Shown piece by piece: positions 1 through 9,164 of a stretch of DNA of 64,000 nucleotides. The stretch's first letter is position 1. The number at the start of each line of letters is the position of its first letter. The notes under the pieces are model-generated. The model saw only the letters and a program-made list of their open reading frames with translations, had not been told where the DNA came from and made no database searches. Origin of the DNA: Anaeropeptidivorans aminofermentans (lineage in GTDB: Bacteria; Bacillota; Clostridia; Lachnospirales; UBA5962); contig NZ_OW711693.1 of assembly GCF_940670685.1 (NCBI RefSeq), forward strand, positions 3,286,001-3,350,000. The letters run 5' to 3'. A program made the position numbers and the translations under genes.

Positions 1-263
1 ACTTCTTCCATTTTTTGAAGAGCATTGAATGCATTGCTGCTTTTTGCCGTAAAGTTTAGTAAAACAAGATTAAGGTAGTAACAAAAACCTATTTTTCATA
101 AACGTCTTAAAATATAGAATCACTATTTTAAGCCATTCAAAATATACGGTTTTTGTTACACCAATGCATTGTTTTGCTATGGTTCATAACGCTTAATAAG
201 CCTTCCACCGTTAGGCCTGTAATAATATCTCCTACGGAAGTTCCCATTCGGATTGTATTATAG
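1..263 (-). pseudogene. Third partial copy of the MuF-toxin linker, cut by a repeat
   Basis: Read on the minus strand, this stretch repeats the linker segment of the neighbouring MuF toxin: it opens with codons for MGTSVGDIITGLTVEGL, as at 1161 and near 2320, and continues to the window edge with the segment encoding NAFNALQKMEEV. It directly follows the stop of the immunity gene at 265. It has no ribosome binding site of its own and is interrupted by the 123-bp inverted-repeat element at 57-179. The rest lies outside the window, so a further toxin tip may follow. I infer another orphan toxin cassette, or its remains. Confidence 0.75.
57..179. repeat. Family A MITE-like inverted repeat, copy 1
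   Basis: 123 bp with ends TAGTAAAACAA and (inverted) TAGCAAAACAA, and inner arms GTAACAAAAAC / GTTTTTGTTAC. It sits inside a toxin-linker copy. Comparison with the uninterrupted copy at about 1085-1100 shows the surrounding sequence resuming on the other side, so this is an insertion. It contains no open reading frame. Confidence 0.85.
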
Positions 264-264
264 C

Positions 265-570
265 CTAATTAGCTTCTCTCCAAATTACACCACCATCATA
301 CAATTTAATTTCTAATGGTGGATTTTGCATAGATATCTCAATCAAACTACCAACTTCAAAATCTAGCCTCTCGGATGGAGAACCTAATATATTTGATACA
401 CCAAATACGCAAGAATAAAATTCTTGGTAATCATCATCATCCATATCCAATCCATTGTCTGTTTCAAAAATTGTATCAATTTCACCCTCTATTTCTAAAT
501 TATTTTGCCATTTGATAATAAGCTTTGTCCCATTTGGGTACTTATTTATAGCTTTTATTAGTTCGTCCAT
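265..570 (-). CDS. Probable immunity protein for the toxin-50 cassette
   Basis: A small acidic protein of 101 residues that I do not recognise by family. It starts 15 bases after the stop of the toxin cassette upstream on the same strand, which is the standard toxin-then-immunity order, so I infer that it neutralises that toxin in the cytoplasm. An ATG lies at 585, directly against the toxin stop, but a GGAGG sits 8 bases before the ATG at 570, so I take 570 as the start. The protein has no signal peptide or membrane segment, and contains a DMDDDDYQEF acidic run, common in nuclease-toxin inhibitors. Function is inferred from position only. Confidence 0.7.
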   Translation of the reverse strand: MDELIKAINKYPNGTKLIIKWQNNLEIEGEIDTIFETDNGLDMDDDDYQEFYSCVFGVSNILGSPSERLDFEVGSLIEISMQNPPLEIKLYDGGVIWREAN

Positions 571-585
571 GTCTTTAACCTCCAT

Positions 586-1161
586 TTATGGCCTTGCCGG
601 AACAATATGAGCCTGACCCTTGCTATCATAGTGTATTATACCTTTCGTTGTATCTGTGTAAGTTCCGGTGGCTTCATCATAATATTGACCTATCATCTTT
701 CCAAAATCTATGCGTTCTTTAGTAGCCCCGACTAGTTGCCCTGTTCCCGCATAATCATCAAGTAATTGTTGTGGATTTTCTGATAATATACTTCTAGGTT
801 TTCCTTTGGCAACTTCTTGATTATAATTATTTGTTCCGGGTATATGTTTGTCTTGTTGCCCTTTATTGACTTTAATACCGTTTGGATTTGCCTTACTCCC
901 CGTGCCCTCAGGCCCCTTACCATCTCTAATCCCAATTGCATTCGCCCCTTCCAGGGCCTTATTATTACTTACATAGAACTCTTTTATCTCTTTGCTATAT
1001 TGAGCGCCTTGAAGAAATTCTTCTTTAAAATATTTATCGACTTCTTCCATTTTTTGAAGAGCATTGAATGCATTGCTGCTTTTTGCCGCAAAGTAATTTG
1101 TAACGCTTGATAAGCCTTCCACCGTTAGGCCTGTAATAATATCTCCTACGGAAGTTCCCAT
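586..1161 (-). CDS. Orphan polymorphic toxin cassette, bacterial toxin 50 type tip
   Basis: The first ATG gives 191 residues, but the same frame is open back to about 1287, where homology to the full-length toxin at 1785-3383 ends abruptly and an in-frame stop follows. Residues 1 to about 85 are nearly identical to residues 355-437 of that toxin. After the shared IGIRDGKG boundary comes a different tip containing KHIPGTNNY, RIDFGKMIGQYYD and a terminal GIIHYDSKGQAHIVPARP. From memory of the family this matches the polymorphic toxin type 50 (Ntox50) domain, thought to be a nuclease. No ribosome binding site precedes the ATG, so this is probably a silent cassette that is expressed only after recombination onto the full-length head. 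Confidence 0.75.
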   Translation of the reverse strand: MGTSVGDIITGLTVEGLSSVTNYFAAKSSNAFNALQKMEEVDKYFKEEFLQGAQYSKEIKEFYVSNNKALEGANAIGIRDGKGPEGTGSKANPNGIKVNKGQQDKHIPGTNNYNQEVAKGKPRSILSENPQQLLDDYAGTGQLVGATKERIDFGKMIGQYYDEATGTYTDTTKGIIHYDSKGQAHIVPARP

Positions 1162-1376
1162 TCGGATTGTATTATAGGTGGCGATAATCCAGCCTTTATC
1201 CTTACTGCTCAGCTTCTTTTCGTAGGGTCCGAAATTTACTTTGCTCCATTCCCTGTGAGATTCTAAAATATCGTATACAGCAAGCTATCCTCAGTCTCTA
1301 TAGCAGACGGTTTTGTGGACGGTTTCTGTTCAGGAATGAAAATATCGCTTGAAGTATTACAGACGACGAAATAAAA

Positions 1377-1415
1377 GCAAGAGAAACGCTCCTAAAAGGA
1401 GTTTTTCTCTTGCTT
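1377..1415 (-). terminator. Hairpin after the toxin-immunity pair
   Basis: GCAAGAGAAA pairs with TTTCTCTTGC around a central CTCCT/AGGAG stem. On the minus strand it lies 14 bases past the immunity stop and is followed by TTTTATTTC. It separates the active toxin unit from the orphan cassette. Confidence 0.7.
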
Positions 1416-1428
1416 GAAAACAATGACC

Positions 1429-1758
1429 TTAAGCTATTTCAATTTTTTTGCATATGATTTTTCCACCTAAAGGCCAAGCTGAAATTTGAATAATGAAAAA
1501 TTCCTCCTCTTCCAGAATTTCCACATCTTGTATGAAGTATTTATAATCTAAATCTCCATCGTTTCTTTTGCCCTTACTATAAGTTTTGTCATGTTTTAAG
1601 GAAATTTCAAAACAATTATTAAATTTACATACAACAGTATCTGAACTATTTCCAACAAACGTAATAACGACATTCTCAAACCAATCGTCTATTATAATAC
1701 TTTCTATCGCAGTATCAATGGCTCCAATTTCTATCAATTTCTTCTCTAAATCATGCAT
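1429..1758 (-). CDS. Probable immunity protein of the full-length MuF toxin
   Basis: 109 residues, no recognised family, no signal peptide. It begins 26 bases after the toxin stop with a GAGGTG ribosome binding site 7 bases before the ATG, and the unit ends at the hairpin at 1377-1415. By gene order I infer that it is the cognate inhibitor of the toxin tip encoded just upstream. The sequence is rich in beta-prone and acidic segments (ILEEEEFFIIQISAW), as many immunity proteins are, but this is not specific. It is unrelated by eye to the immunity genes at 265 and 21038, consistent with each tip carrying its own antidote. Confidence 0.7.
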   Translation of the reverse strand: MHDLEKKLIEIGAIDTAIESIIIDDWFENVVITFVGNSSDTVVCKFNNCFEISLKHDKTYSKGKRNDGDLDYKYFIQDVEILEEEEFFIIQISAWPLGGKIICKKIEIA

Positions 1759-1784
1759 AAATAAACACCTCGTCTTTCTAAATT

Positions 1785-3383
1785 CTATCTTGGTATATGT
1801 GCATCAATACTATTAGCTGGAACTATGTTTCCGTTAATGTCAAGTGCATTACCGACATCATCAAAAATATGCATATGTGGATATGTAGTAACTTTATCTG
1901 CTGGATCAATCCTAATTCGATAATTTCCACTACTATCCTTTATATGTGTAAATCTACCATCGGGACTGCCACTGTAAGTCCAACCATCAGGTAACGCTTT
2001 CTTGATTTGATCAGGTGTAAGCTTGTTTAATTCACTTGGAGTCATGTTATTAAGCTTCCCCGCGCCCTCAGTGCCTTTACCATCTCTAATCCCAATTGCA
2101 TTCGCCGCTTCCAGAGCCTTATTATTACTTACATAGAACTCTTTTATCTCTTTGCTATATTGAGCACCTTGAAGAAATTCTTCTTTAAAATATTTATCGA
2201 CTTCTTCCATTTTTTGAAGAGCATTGAATGCATTGCTGCTTTTTGCCGCAAAGTAATTTGTAACGCTTGATAAGCCTTCCACCGTTAGGCCTGTAATAAT
2301 ATCTCCTACGGAAGTTCCCATTCGGATTGTATTATAGGCGGCGATAATCCATCCTTTATCCTTACTGCTCAGCTTCTTTTCGTAGGGTCCGAAATTTACT
2401 TTGCTCCATTCATCATGGGATTCTAAAATATCGTATACGGCAAGCCTCTCCTCTATATCAGGCAGTATTTTAAACATATCATAGTTCAAAAGAAAGTCCA
2501 TTTTCTGAACTGCCGCATCCGTAAGGGGCTCTTTCTCAAACATCTGCTCCACTATAAGCTTGTCTGCATATCTTCTGTAGAGTTCTTCCGTATATTCGGG
2601 GGCTTCTTTTAATTCCTTTCTTATTTCTTCTTTGCTTATATAGGTTTCCGTAGGATTATAGAAGAAGAATAAGTCTTCCGCCGGCAGCATCTCTTTCAGA
2701 AAACCGATAAGCTCTTTTTTGCTTAGAAGAGGTTCTTTGGCCTTGCTGTTTTTATCCTGTGAGACCAAAGCCCCCTTGACTATTTTTTGGCTTTCTTCTG
2801 CTAAGAAACTGTCGTTTCCCGTGATAATATCGCATTTGCAATTGGGGTGCATAGGGGGCAGGTTTATTCCCGTTTCGGCGCCGCTTATACGTAAAATGCT
2901 TCCGTTGAGCGCCTGACATTTTTTGCATGCTCCGGAAGGCGCAGTGCTGAACAGGTAGTTTTCATAGCCTTTAAGGCTTGCCAAATATAAAGCGGCTTTT
3001 ATTTCCTTTTCCTGAACCTTGTCCTGAACTTTGTTTATAAAGCTTTCCGTTCCCTTATCGAATATCCGGTTAACCCAATTTAAAATTCCGTCAAGGCTGT
3101 AATTTTTTCCTGAATACTTGGTTATTGCTTCTGTAATATCCTTCTGCAGGCTTCTCATGCTGATTTTTCCATAGTCCTTAAAATCAGCGTCGTTTATTGC
3201 AGCCTTTTCCAGTGCAAAAACATAAAAATCTTCTATATAGCCGTTTATTTTTTCGTTCAGCAGCAAAAGCTCATATTCTTTCCCAGCTTTTGAAGAAGTA
3301 TCATAATAATTCTTTACGGCATAATTTATGTTTTTCTTTACACTTAAGGCCTCTATGCGTAGCGCATCTCCAATATCACGCAA
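1785..3383 (-). CDS. MuF-domain polymorphic toxin
   Basis: 532 residues starting at a TTG, supported by AAAGGAGGG 9 bases upstream. The N-terminal part resembles the phage SPP1 gp7/Mu F head-morphogenesis domain: a helical segment, then CKKCQALNGS (residues 153-162) and PPMHPNCKC (about 176-184), the usual zinc-like cysteine/histidine signature. Residues about 200-437 form a linker that is duplicated in the cassettes at 586 and 1 and has a diverged relative at 21.4-22.8 kb. Residues 447-532 are the variable tip, with HIKDSSGNYRIRIDP, YPHMHIFD and a final DAHIPR. I do not recognise this tip; the repeated histidines suggest a nuclease. The protein is probably exported or phage-associated and delivers the tip to rival cells, with the following gene as immunity. 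Confidence 0.8.
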   Translation of the reverse strand: MRDIGDALRIEALSVKKNINYAVKNYYDTSSKAGKEYELLLLNEKINGYIEDFYVFALEKAAINDADFKDYGKISMRSLQKDITEAITKYSGKNYSLDGILNWVNRIFDKGTESFINKVQDKVQEKEIKAALYLASLKGYENYLFSTAPSGACKKCQALNGSILRISGAETGINLPPMHPNCKCDIITGNDSFLAEESQKIVKGALVSQDKNSKAKEPLLSKKELIGFLKEMLPAEDLFFFYNPTETYISKEEIRKELKEAPEYTEELYRRYADKLIVEQMFEKEPLTDAAVQKMDFLLNYDMFKILPDIEERLAVYDILESHDEWSKVNFGPYEKKLSSKDKGWIIAAYNTIRMGTSVGDIITGLTVEGLSSVTNYFAAKSSNAFNALQKMEEVDKYFKEEFLQGAQYSKEIKEFYVSNNKALEAANAIGIRDGKGTEGAGKLNNMTPSELNKLTPDQIKKALPDGWTYSGSPDGRFTHIKDSSGNYRIRIDPADKVTTYPHMHIFDDVGNALDINGNIVPANSIDAHIPR

Positions 3384-4035
3384 ATAGTGATTCCCTCCTT
3401 TAAATTATACAATGAATCTGCTTTTATTCCAACAGACCGGGGCGTTGGATTAAAAGATTGACAAGACTTTTTTAAATAGCTTTGACGGAATAAAGATAAG
3501 TAGATATTGTATAACCGAATAAACAATAAGCCCTCGATTCTTAAAGCTTATCTACGGTCTGATTTTTCATAATATCGAACTATCTTTTCTATAAACTAAT
3601 TTGAAATGGGTCTATAAAAGTCTCATGATTTAAGGAGGAGAATTATATTTTAGCTATTTAGCGGAAATATTTTATGCTTCTCAAACTAGGCTGTATCTAA
3701 AAAAGGATACACGCAGAAGCCTGTATCCCTTTTTTAACAAATGTTCATTATATATTGAACAAACTCTTTAATTATCTTAAATATAATTTTCATGAACAAA
3801 GCTCATCAACACATAAAGCCAAGTATACCCTAAGTACACAGCGCACATTTAAACCGCATCTGTATTGTTTTCTATGTTTGCTCCTGCTTTTAGTAATAAT
3901 ATATACTTATGCAACTGCACAAAGCAGAAAATGATTGTGCAATTCAAGCTGTAACATTGTATTCAATTGTGCTACTATATAAATAGAATATCTCTATAAT
4001 AAGGCGTATTGCAGATAAAGATGAGGGGGAGTAAT
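3384..4035. other. Intergenic stretch with one hairpin
   Basis: No gene seen. It holds the leader of the toxin gene on the left and of the amidohydrolase on the right. At 3699-3735, AAAAAAGGATACA pairs with TGTATCCCTTTTTT. This could terminate transcription in either direction and resembles the inner hairpin of the family B repeats near 5.8, 57.5 and 59.8 kb, so it may be a remnant of one. Confidence 0.5.
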
Positions 4036-5655
4036 ATGGAAAAGGCTTCAACTGTATATAAAAACGGCAATATAATTACATTAGATGAGAATAATACCAT
4101 TGCAGAGGCCGTGGCTGTAACAGATGACACAATTATTGCCGTGGGCAGTTTTAACGAAATGGAGCGATATATCAGCCGAAATACGGAGATTATTGATTTA
4201 GGCGGTAAAACAATGCTGCCCGGCTTTTACGATTCTCACAGCCATTTGCTGAGCCAGGCGGCAAACAGACATTATGTTGATTTGTCAGCCTTTGGTAATG
4301 ATAATATAAAGTCCATCAGTGACTGTATTGGGCTTCTGAAAGAAAAAGCGGATAGTACGCCTGAAGGCCATTGGGTTTTAGGCTTGAGATTTAGAGACAT
4401 CAGCATGGCGGAAAATCGTCCCCTTACACGAGACGATTTAGATAAAGTCAGCACAAAGCACCCTGTTTTTGTGCTGGAGGCCTCCTCCCATGTGGCATAT
4501 GTAAACAGCTATGCCCTTGAAAAATCGAACGTATCCGAAAGCACAGCCGACCCAGACGGCGGCGTGTTTGGCAGATATGCCGGAACTGCAACGCCAAACG
4601 GCATTATTGAGGAAGCCGCCATAAAATATTTTACCAATGCCGCAGGGCTAAAGCAGCCTTCTCCCACAAAAGAAGATATCAGCAATGTTACCTATCAATA
4701 CGCTAAAGCAGGTGTTACGACAGCCAATGACGGCGGAACCACTTTCGAAACATTGGAACTGGCATTGGAAGCCGCCGAACAAAATCAACTATTCACAAGA
4801 ATCGTAGTCAATGTTACATGCCCTCATTCCGGTATGTCCGTAAAAGAAACCTGCCGTAGGGCAAAGCAATATAATTATAATAAACAGGTTATCTTCGGCT
4901 GTATGAAAATGATGCAGGACGGCTCTATTCAAAACGGAACCGCTTATCTGACAAAACCTTACCATAATAACAAAAACGGCGAACGAGGCTATCCATGGTT
5001 GGAGAAGGAAACACTTGCTGCTAATGTAATAGAGGCCGCAGAAAACGGCTTTGCTGTTCAATGCCATTGCAACGGTGATGCCGCAATAGACGATGTACTG
5101 GACGCCTATGAGGCGGCCATACAAAGATGTAATATAACCGATGGACGGTTCACGCTGGTTCATGCTCAGACAATTCGGCCCGATCAATTGGAGCGTGTAA
5201 AGCGCCTAGGCATTGCCATAACATTTTTCGGCCCCCATATTTACTATTATGGCGACAGGCATTATGATACTTATTTAGGGCCGGAACGGGCGGAACGGAT
5301 GAACCCCTATCACGAAGCGATTACCATGTGCATTCCCACAACAATACATACTGATGCCCCTGTTTTCCCTCAGGACCCGTTATTCTGCATATGGTGCGCT
5401 GTAAACAGAGTCACGGCAGAAGGGCGTATCCTTGGGCAAGAGCAGCGAATCAGCCCACTTGAGGCCCTTAAGTCTTATACAATATATGGTGCATATCAAT
5501 ATCATGAAGAAACTATCAAAGGCTCCATAGAGTCAGGCAAACAGGCGGATTTTGTTATACTGAATGAGAACCCTCTTGAATGTAATCCTATAAAAATAAA
5601 GGATATAACGGTATTGGAAACTATTGTCGGTAACAAGCAGGTATATAAACTATAG
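4036..5655 (+). CDS. Amidohydrolase family 3 (YtcJ-like) metal-dependent hydrolase
   Basis: About 539 residues, starting at the ATG with GAGGGGGAG just upstream; an earlier in-frame TTG (4009) and ATG (4021) have no such site. It belongs to the amidohydrolase superfamily of the YtcJ type: early GKTMLPGFYDSHSHLL carries the HxH metal ligands, AVQCHCNGDAAID and TLVHAQTI give further histidine ligands, and TIHTDAPVFPQDP has the aspartate of the TIM barrel. The C-terminus returns to the small beta domain (GKQADFVILNENPLE). Such enzymes hydrolyse amide or ester bonds of small molecules in the cytosol; the substrate cannot be told. It stands alone between a long leader and a strong terminator. Confidence 0.88.
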   Translation: MEKASTVYKNGNIITLDENNTIAEAVAVTDDTIIAVGSFNEMERYISRNTEIIDLGGKTMLPGFYDSHSHLLSQAANRHYVDLSAFGNDNIKSISDCIGLLKEKADSTPEGHWVLGLRFRDISMAENRPLTRDDLDKVSTKHPVFVLEASSHVAYVNSYALEKSNVSESTADPDGGVFGRYAGTATPNGIIEEAAIKYFTNAAGLKQPSPTKEDISNVTYQYAKAGVTTANDGGTTFETLELALEAAEQNQLFTRIVVNVTCPHSGMSVKETCRRAKQYNYNKQVIFGCMKMMQDGSIQNGTAYLTKPYHNNKNGERGYPWLEKETLAANVIEAAENGFAVQCHCNGDAAIDDVLDAYEAAIQRCNITDGRFTLVHAQTIRPDQLERVKRLGIAITFFGPHIYYYGDRHYDTYLGPERAERMNPYHEAITMCIPTTIHTDAPVFPQDPLFCIWCAVNRVTAEGRILGQEQRISPLEALKSYTIYGAYQYHEETIKGSIESGKQADFVILNENPLECNPIKIKDITVLETIVGNKQVYKL

Positions 5656-5672
5656 TGTGTTTTTCAAGAATT

Positions 5673-5711
5673 GCCCAAGTTCACATATGTGAACTTGGGC
5701 GATTCTTTTTG
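5673..5711 (+). terminator. Terminator of the amidohydrolase gene
   Basis: A perfect 28-base palindrome with arms GCCCAAGTTCACAT / ATGTGAACTTGGGC, followed by GATTCTTTTTG, 18 bases past the stop codon. Confidence 0.92.
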
Positions 5712-5770
5712 TCAAAGCATACTGCTTCAGCTTTGTATTGAATTTTCACCGGAAATTCAAGGGCATATGG

Positions 5771-5970
5771 TAAATTTATTATGAAGAAATAGCAAAAGCC
5801 TATTCCAAGCAGACTCATTGCTATCAAACAAAAACAAGTTTGATAACAATAAGAATACACTCACTTAAAAAAGGGTACGGGCTTGCACCTATATCCTTTT
5901 CTAAGTTCGCTCCATATAAAACCATGACTTTCCTTCGGAAACATAGTGAAATTGCCTTTATACTGCAATA
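5771..5970. repeat. Family B repeat, degenerate copy
   Basis: It shares TAAATTTATTATGAAGAA at its left end, the AAAAAAGGGT inner hairpin and the TTTCCTTCGGAAAC motif with the copies at 57.5, 59.7 and 62.8 kb. The right end has decayed and its limit is approximate. From its end to 6569 I see no gene. Confidence 0.55.
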
Positions 5971-6569
5971 AATCATAAGGCTTTCAATATATAAAATCAA
6001 ATAAAGACAGTTCCATAAAAGGCCATTTATTATATTTCTTCTAAAACGCATTTATGAGACTGGGTATAGTCAATCTGTTTTTATACCTTTATAAATATGT
6101 AGTTTTAAGGGACATAAAATAAGAGAAAAGCAAATTGACACTGCTGCTCTTTCATATAAATTCAAGCGATATACGGCCTTGCTACTGTTTAACTTTAAAT
6201 TTACTATAGAGATTCCTTCAGCAGGGAATAAAATTGCTGGCCATTCTTAATAAGTAACATCTCAGCATACAAACTAACGGCTGATGGTCTTCTGGAAAGT
6301 TACGGCCATAAAATTAACCTTAATGCACTCTCTGCAAATGCATTTTTGAAAAAGAAAAACAGCACCTTTGATTGTTATTTTTAAAACCTCTTTGGGCTGA
6401 CTTTGTTCTGTTTAGACCTGTAACAGTTTTTCTGCTAAAGCAGTGGTTTTTTATTTCTGTTGAACGGTTCTGTTCTCGTACTGCAAAGAATTGAGGCAAG
6501 CAGGCTTCATTGCATATCTAAGTTAATTTCAGTGTGCATCTTTTTACTGCGGAAGTATTGATTTCTTTA

Positions 6570-6929
6570 TCATATTCTTTCAAGTTTCTCAACCGTCTTA
6601 TCATTTACAATATTTCCAGTATTTAATGTACTTTTGGGTTCAATTAAAAGAACATGAACTTCTTCAGGGGCAACTGGCATATGCTCAATTCCTTTTGGAA
6701 TAATAATGCTTTCCCCCTCCTGCAAACATATATCTTTATCTTTGAATTTTACTGTTAATATACCTTTTACTACATAGAACATCTCATCTTCATTATAGTG
6801 AGTATGCCAAGTAAATTCGCCCTTAAACTTAGCAATCTTTACATAAGAATCATTGAGTTCTCCGATAATCTTGGGGCTCCAGTATTCATTAATAAGCTGA
6901 AATTTTTCTGCCAAATTAATTTTATCCAT
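6570..6929 (-). CDS. Small single-domain cupin protein
   Basis: 119 residues. The start at 6929 has AGGAGG 8 bases upstream; an ATG 21 bases earlier overlaps that site and is less likely. The cupin motif 1 reads WHTHYNEDEMFYVVKG with the two histidines and the glutamate that bind metal, and motif 2 is EGESIIIPKGIEHMPVAPE with the later histidine. These are single-barrel cytosolic proteins that bind a metal and a small ligand; many act as isomerases, dioxygenases or ligand sensors, and the role here cannot be fixed. There is no linked partner gene; the DNA on both sides is gene-poor. Confidence 0.85.
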   Translation of the reverse strand: MDKINLAEKFQLINEYWSPKIIGELNDSYVKIAKFKGEFTWHTHYNEDEMFYVVKGILTVKFKDKDICLQEGESIIIPKGIEHMPVAPEEVHVLLIEPKSTLNTGNIVNDKTVEKLERI

Positions 6930-6950
6930 TTTCTGCACCTCCTGTGTCAT

Positions 6951-8070
6951 TTTCTTTTTTATATTTTTGCCGCCACCTACAGGGTAAGCCCATCATTTCT
7001 GCAAATCAAACAGGATAAGCGTTGGCAATGAAATTTTTTACTGCTTTCTTGTAAAAGCAGCATTTTCAAATTACAACTATTCTCAACAGCGAAAACACTT
7101 CTATCTGCATAATATTGGCCTTTGGTATATGTCCCCACCGCTGGAATTTCAGTGCCATCAATTTATAATTAAAATGTCTGAACCTAAAAGACCCTCTATT
7201 AGCTTATCGGAAAGTTAAGGATATTTTTGAAGGCAGCCTTTGCTACCATATCCTTTTCTTCAATAAATCCTGTATAAAAAGCAACAACCATATCACTTTT
7301 TATCTTTTTCATTAGTATTAATAAGCCAGTCACTTGAAGCTTTAATATATCATTCTGTTTTAGAGTCAATGATTCTATTCTCCTAAATCTAATAAAAAGA
7401 ACTTATTATTTTTTGCTTGCTTCTCCATTACATAGTCTAAGTATAAATCTTCATTATAATATTTTACACTCGCCTCTCTTTCTCTTGAAAATAAGCAATT
7501 AATTTTGTAGTTTATTTTTATCTGGATATGAAATTCTCTATTGAAGTTATGGAAAACAATATTAATTCAACAAACCCACAAAACTCCTATCTATCGGATT
7601 TTATGTATTTACGTTAATTATTGTCAGACAGTTATCTTTATACAGTTTTCTAAACCATTCCTTATATTCAGATTTTGAAGCCCTATATATTTGAAAATTT
7701 CACTTTGCCTTGTTTCGTGTTATTTTGCCAGTTCCTATGAGCATATCTGCTTTGTTATTAGCAGCACCAAGAACAAACCTCACAATACTCAAACAACGGC
7801 CCATCTCCAAAATCACTTTCAAAAATATAAAATTCATAACCAGGCACTTATACTTTTCATTATATACCTACATTTACTCACTTTGGTACATATTTGCTAA
7901 TTTGCTCTGACCAATAATTGAAACTTGGCCCCGATTTAAAATGTATTGATATTCCGCCGTACTGATTTATTATCCCAAATTTATTTCATATACTCCCTGG
8001 CAAAACAAATGATTGTGTTGTTGAAGCGGGTAATTTTTCTAAACTCATATCTCAAAATCCAATAAAAACA
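6951..8070. other. Decayed DNA with short coding remnants
   Basis: No intact gene. On the minus strand there are short readable pieces, for example a run ending DYVMEKQAKNNKFFLLDLGE near 7395-7500 and one ending GTGKITRNKAK near 7700-7800, each cut by stops and frameshifts. I cannot assign a family to any of them. The stretch lies just outside the leftmost tRNA-Gln scar and looks like an old, decaying accessory region. Confidence 0.45.
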
Positions 8071-8072
8071 AA

Positions 8073-8162
8073 AAACTCAAGGCCTCTTAAAAACCTTGAG
8101 TTTACTTCATTTGTGAAAGCTGGGATGGATGGATTTGAGCCATCGAATGCAGCAGTCAAAGC
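8073..8162 (-). mobile_element. Old attachment scar: tRNA-Gln 3' half plus its terminator
   Basis: At 8117-8162 there is a copy of the 3' half of tRNA-Gln (anticodon loop to acceptor end) with about 4 mismatches to the intact gene at 31510-31581. Below it is a tRNA-style terminator hairpin (AAACTCAAGG / CCTTGAGTTT). The 5' half is absent. Such half-tRNA repeats are what tyrosine recombinases leave at the far end of an inserted element. Confidence 0.8.
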
Positions 8163-8569
8163 GCTAATAAGATAAGTAACTTATATGTAGTCTTCCTCAT
8201 TAGAATATAAATACGGTATGATACTAAAACCTGCGTATTTTCAAGGTCCTTGGGTGTCAATTCTAAAAACAGCATAAATTTATAAAAATCGCTTAAGGCA
8301 TCTTAGCTTGATAAAATCATGGCAAAACAAATAATATTTTATTTGCTCTTTTAATATATTAAGCGTCTTAATACCATAGCCAGTTATGCTCCGTCCGCAG
8401 ATAAAAATACCCCTCTGTAATGGCGGGATAAAATCCGCCACAGCAGGGTCTTAACTCTCTGTTTTCGGGTAATGCTGATTAAGGTTTCATTCATACTCAA
8501 ACCTCTATCTATCACCATTTCCTGCATGTGGTTTAATAATTTTTTAAGGTTTATTATAAATGAGAAACA

Positions 8570-8608
8570 AACAGAACCTAAATCTCTTAGTCGGCTTAGG
8601 TTCTGTTT
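8570..8608. terminator. Hairpin with T-tract in gene-poor DNA
   Basis: AACAGAACCTAA pairs with TTAGGTTCTGTT, followed by TATTTAC on the plus strand; on the minus strand it is followed by TGTTTCTCATTT. No gene abuts it on the left, so it probably ends the PTS operon transcript or is left over from a lost gene. Confidence 0.55.
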
Positions 8609-8885
8609 ATTTACATCATTAATTATTGTTCTTAGAAAAATGCAGTTTATATTGAACTGAAGGGTATAACTCTACTATATGATTCATTTTACTGTTAAAA
8701 ATATAGCTGATGCGTAATATTCATTATAAATAAATCTATCTAGTAGCAGCCAAATGATTTTACAGCATGATTATATTTATGTATTGTATATAATCGTATA
8801 GAGAAAGCAGCGGGTTAATTTCTTAATAATATTTTTTCTTCTTGCATCTTTTTGTGCCTTACACTAAAATCGGTTTTCTGCTTCC

Positions 8886-9111
8886 TTAACCTATCTGATT
8901 GCATAAATAGTTCCACAGCGGAAAATCATTACTGTATATCTCATATGTATAATTTTCGGCGTCTTTGGAAAAGCAGATTGCGGCAGGTACCATAATCTGA
9001 AAGTCAAAATCCATATTATATTGTTCCGCCATTCTTTTTCGCAATGTACTTGCAGGCTTTCCATATCCGGCAACAATCCTCTATATCAAACAGAACGGCT
9101 TTAATTCCCAT
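8886..9111 (-). pseudogene. Decayed last gene of the PTS operon
   Basis: A good start (ATG at 9111 with AAAGGAG upstream) opens MGIKAVLFDIEDC, which resembles motif I of HAD-family phosphatases, but the frame stops after about 31 codons. A second frame then reads MAEQYNMDFDFQIM and continues to NYLCNQIG before a stop at 8886. The two halves suggest a frameshifted, internally deleted gene. The HAD assignment is tentative. Confidence 0.5.
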
Positions 9112-9164
9112 AATGGTTAGCTCCTTTCAAAGCACTTTAGATATAGCCTGTTTATCGTAAATAC

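Noticed and set aside
817-1110. 97-codon plus-strand hydrophobic frame over the orphan toxin cassette
   Set aside because: It is the complement of coding DNA repeated elsewhere in the window and has no start signal.
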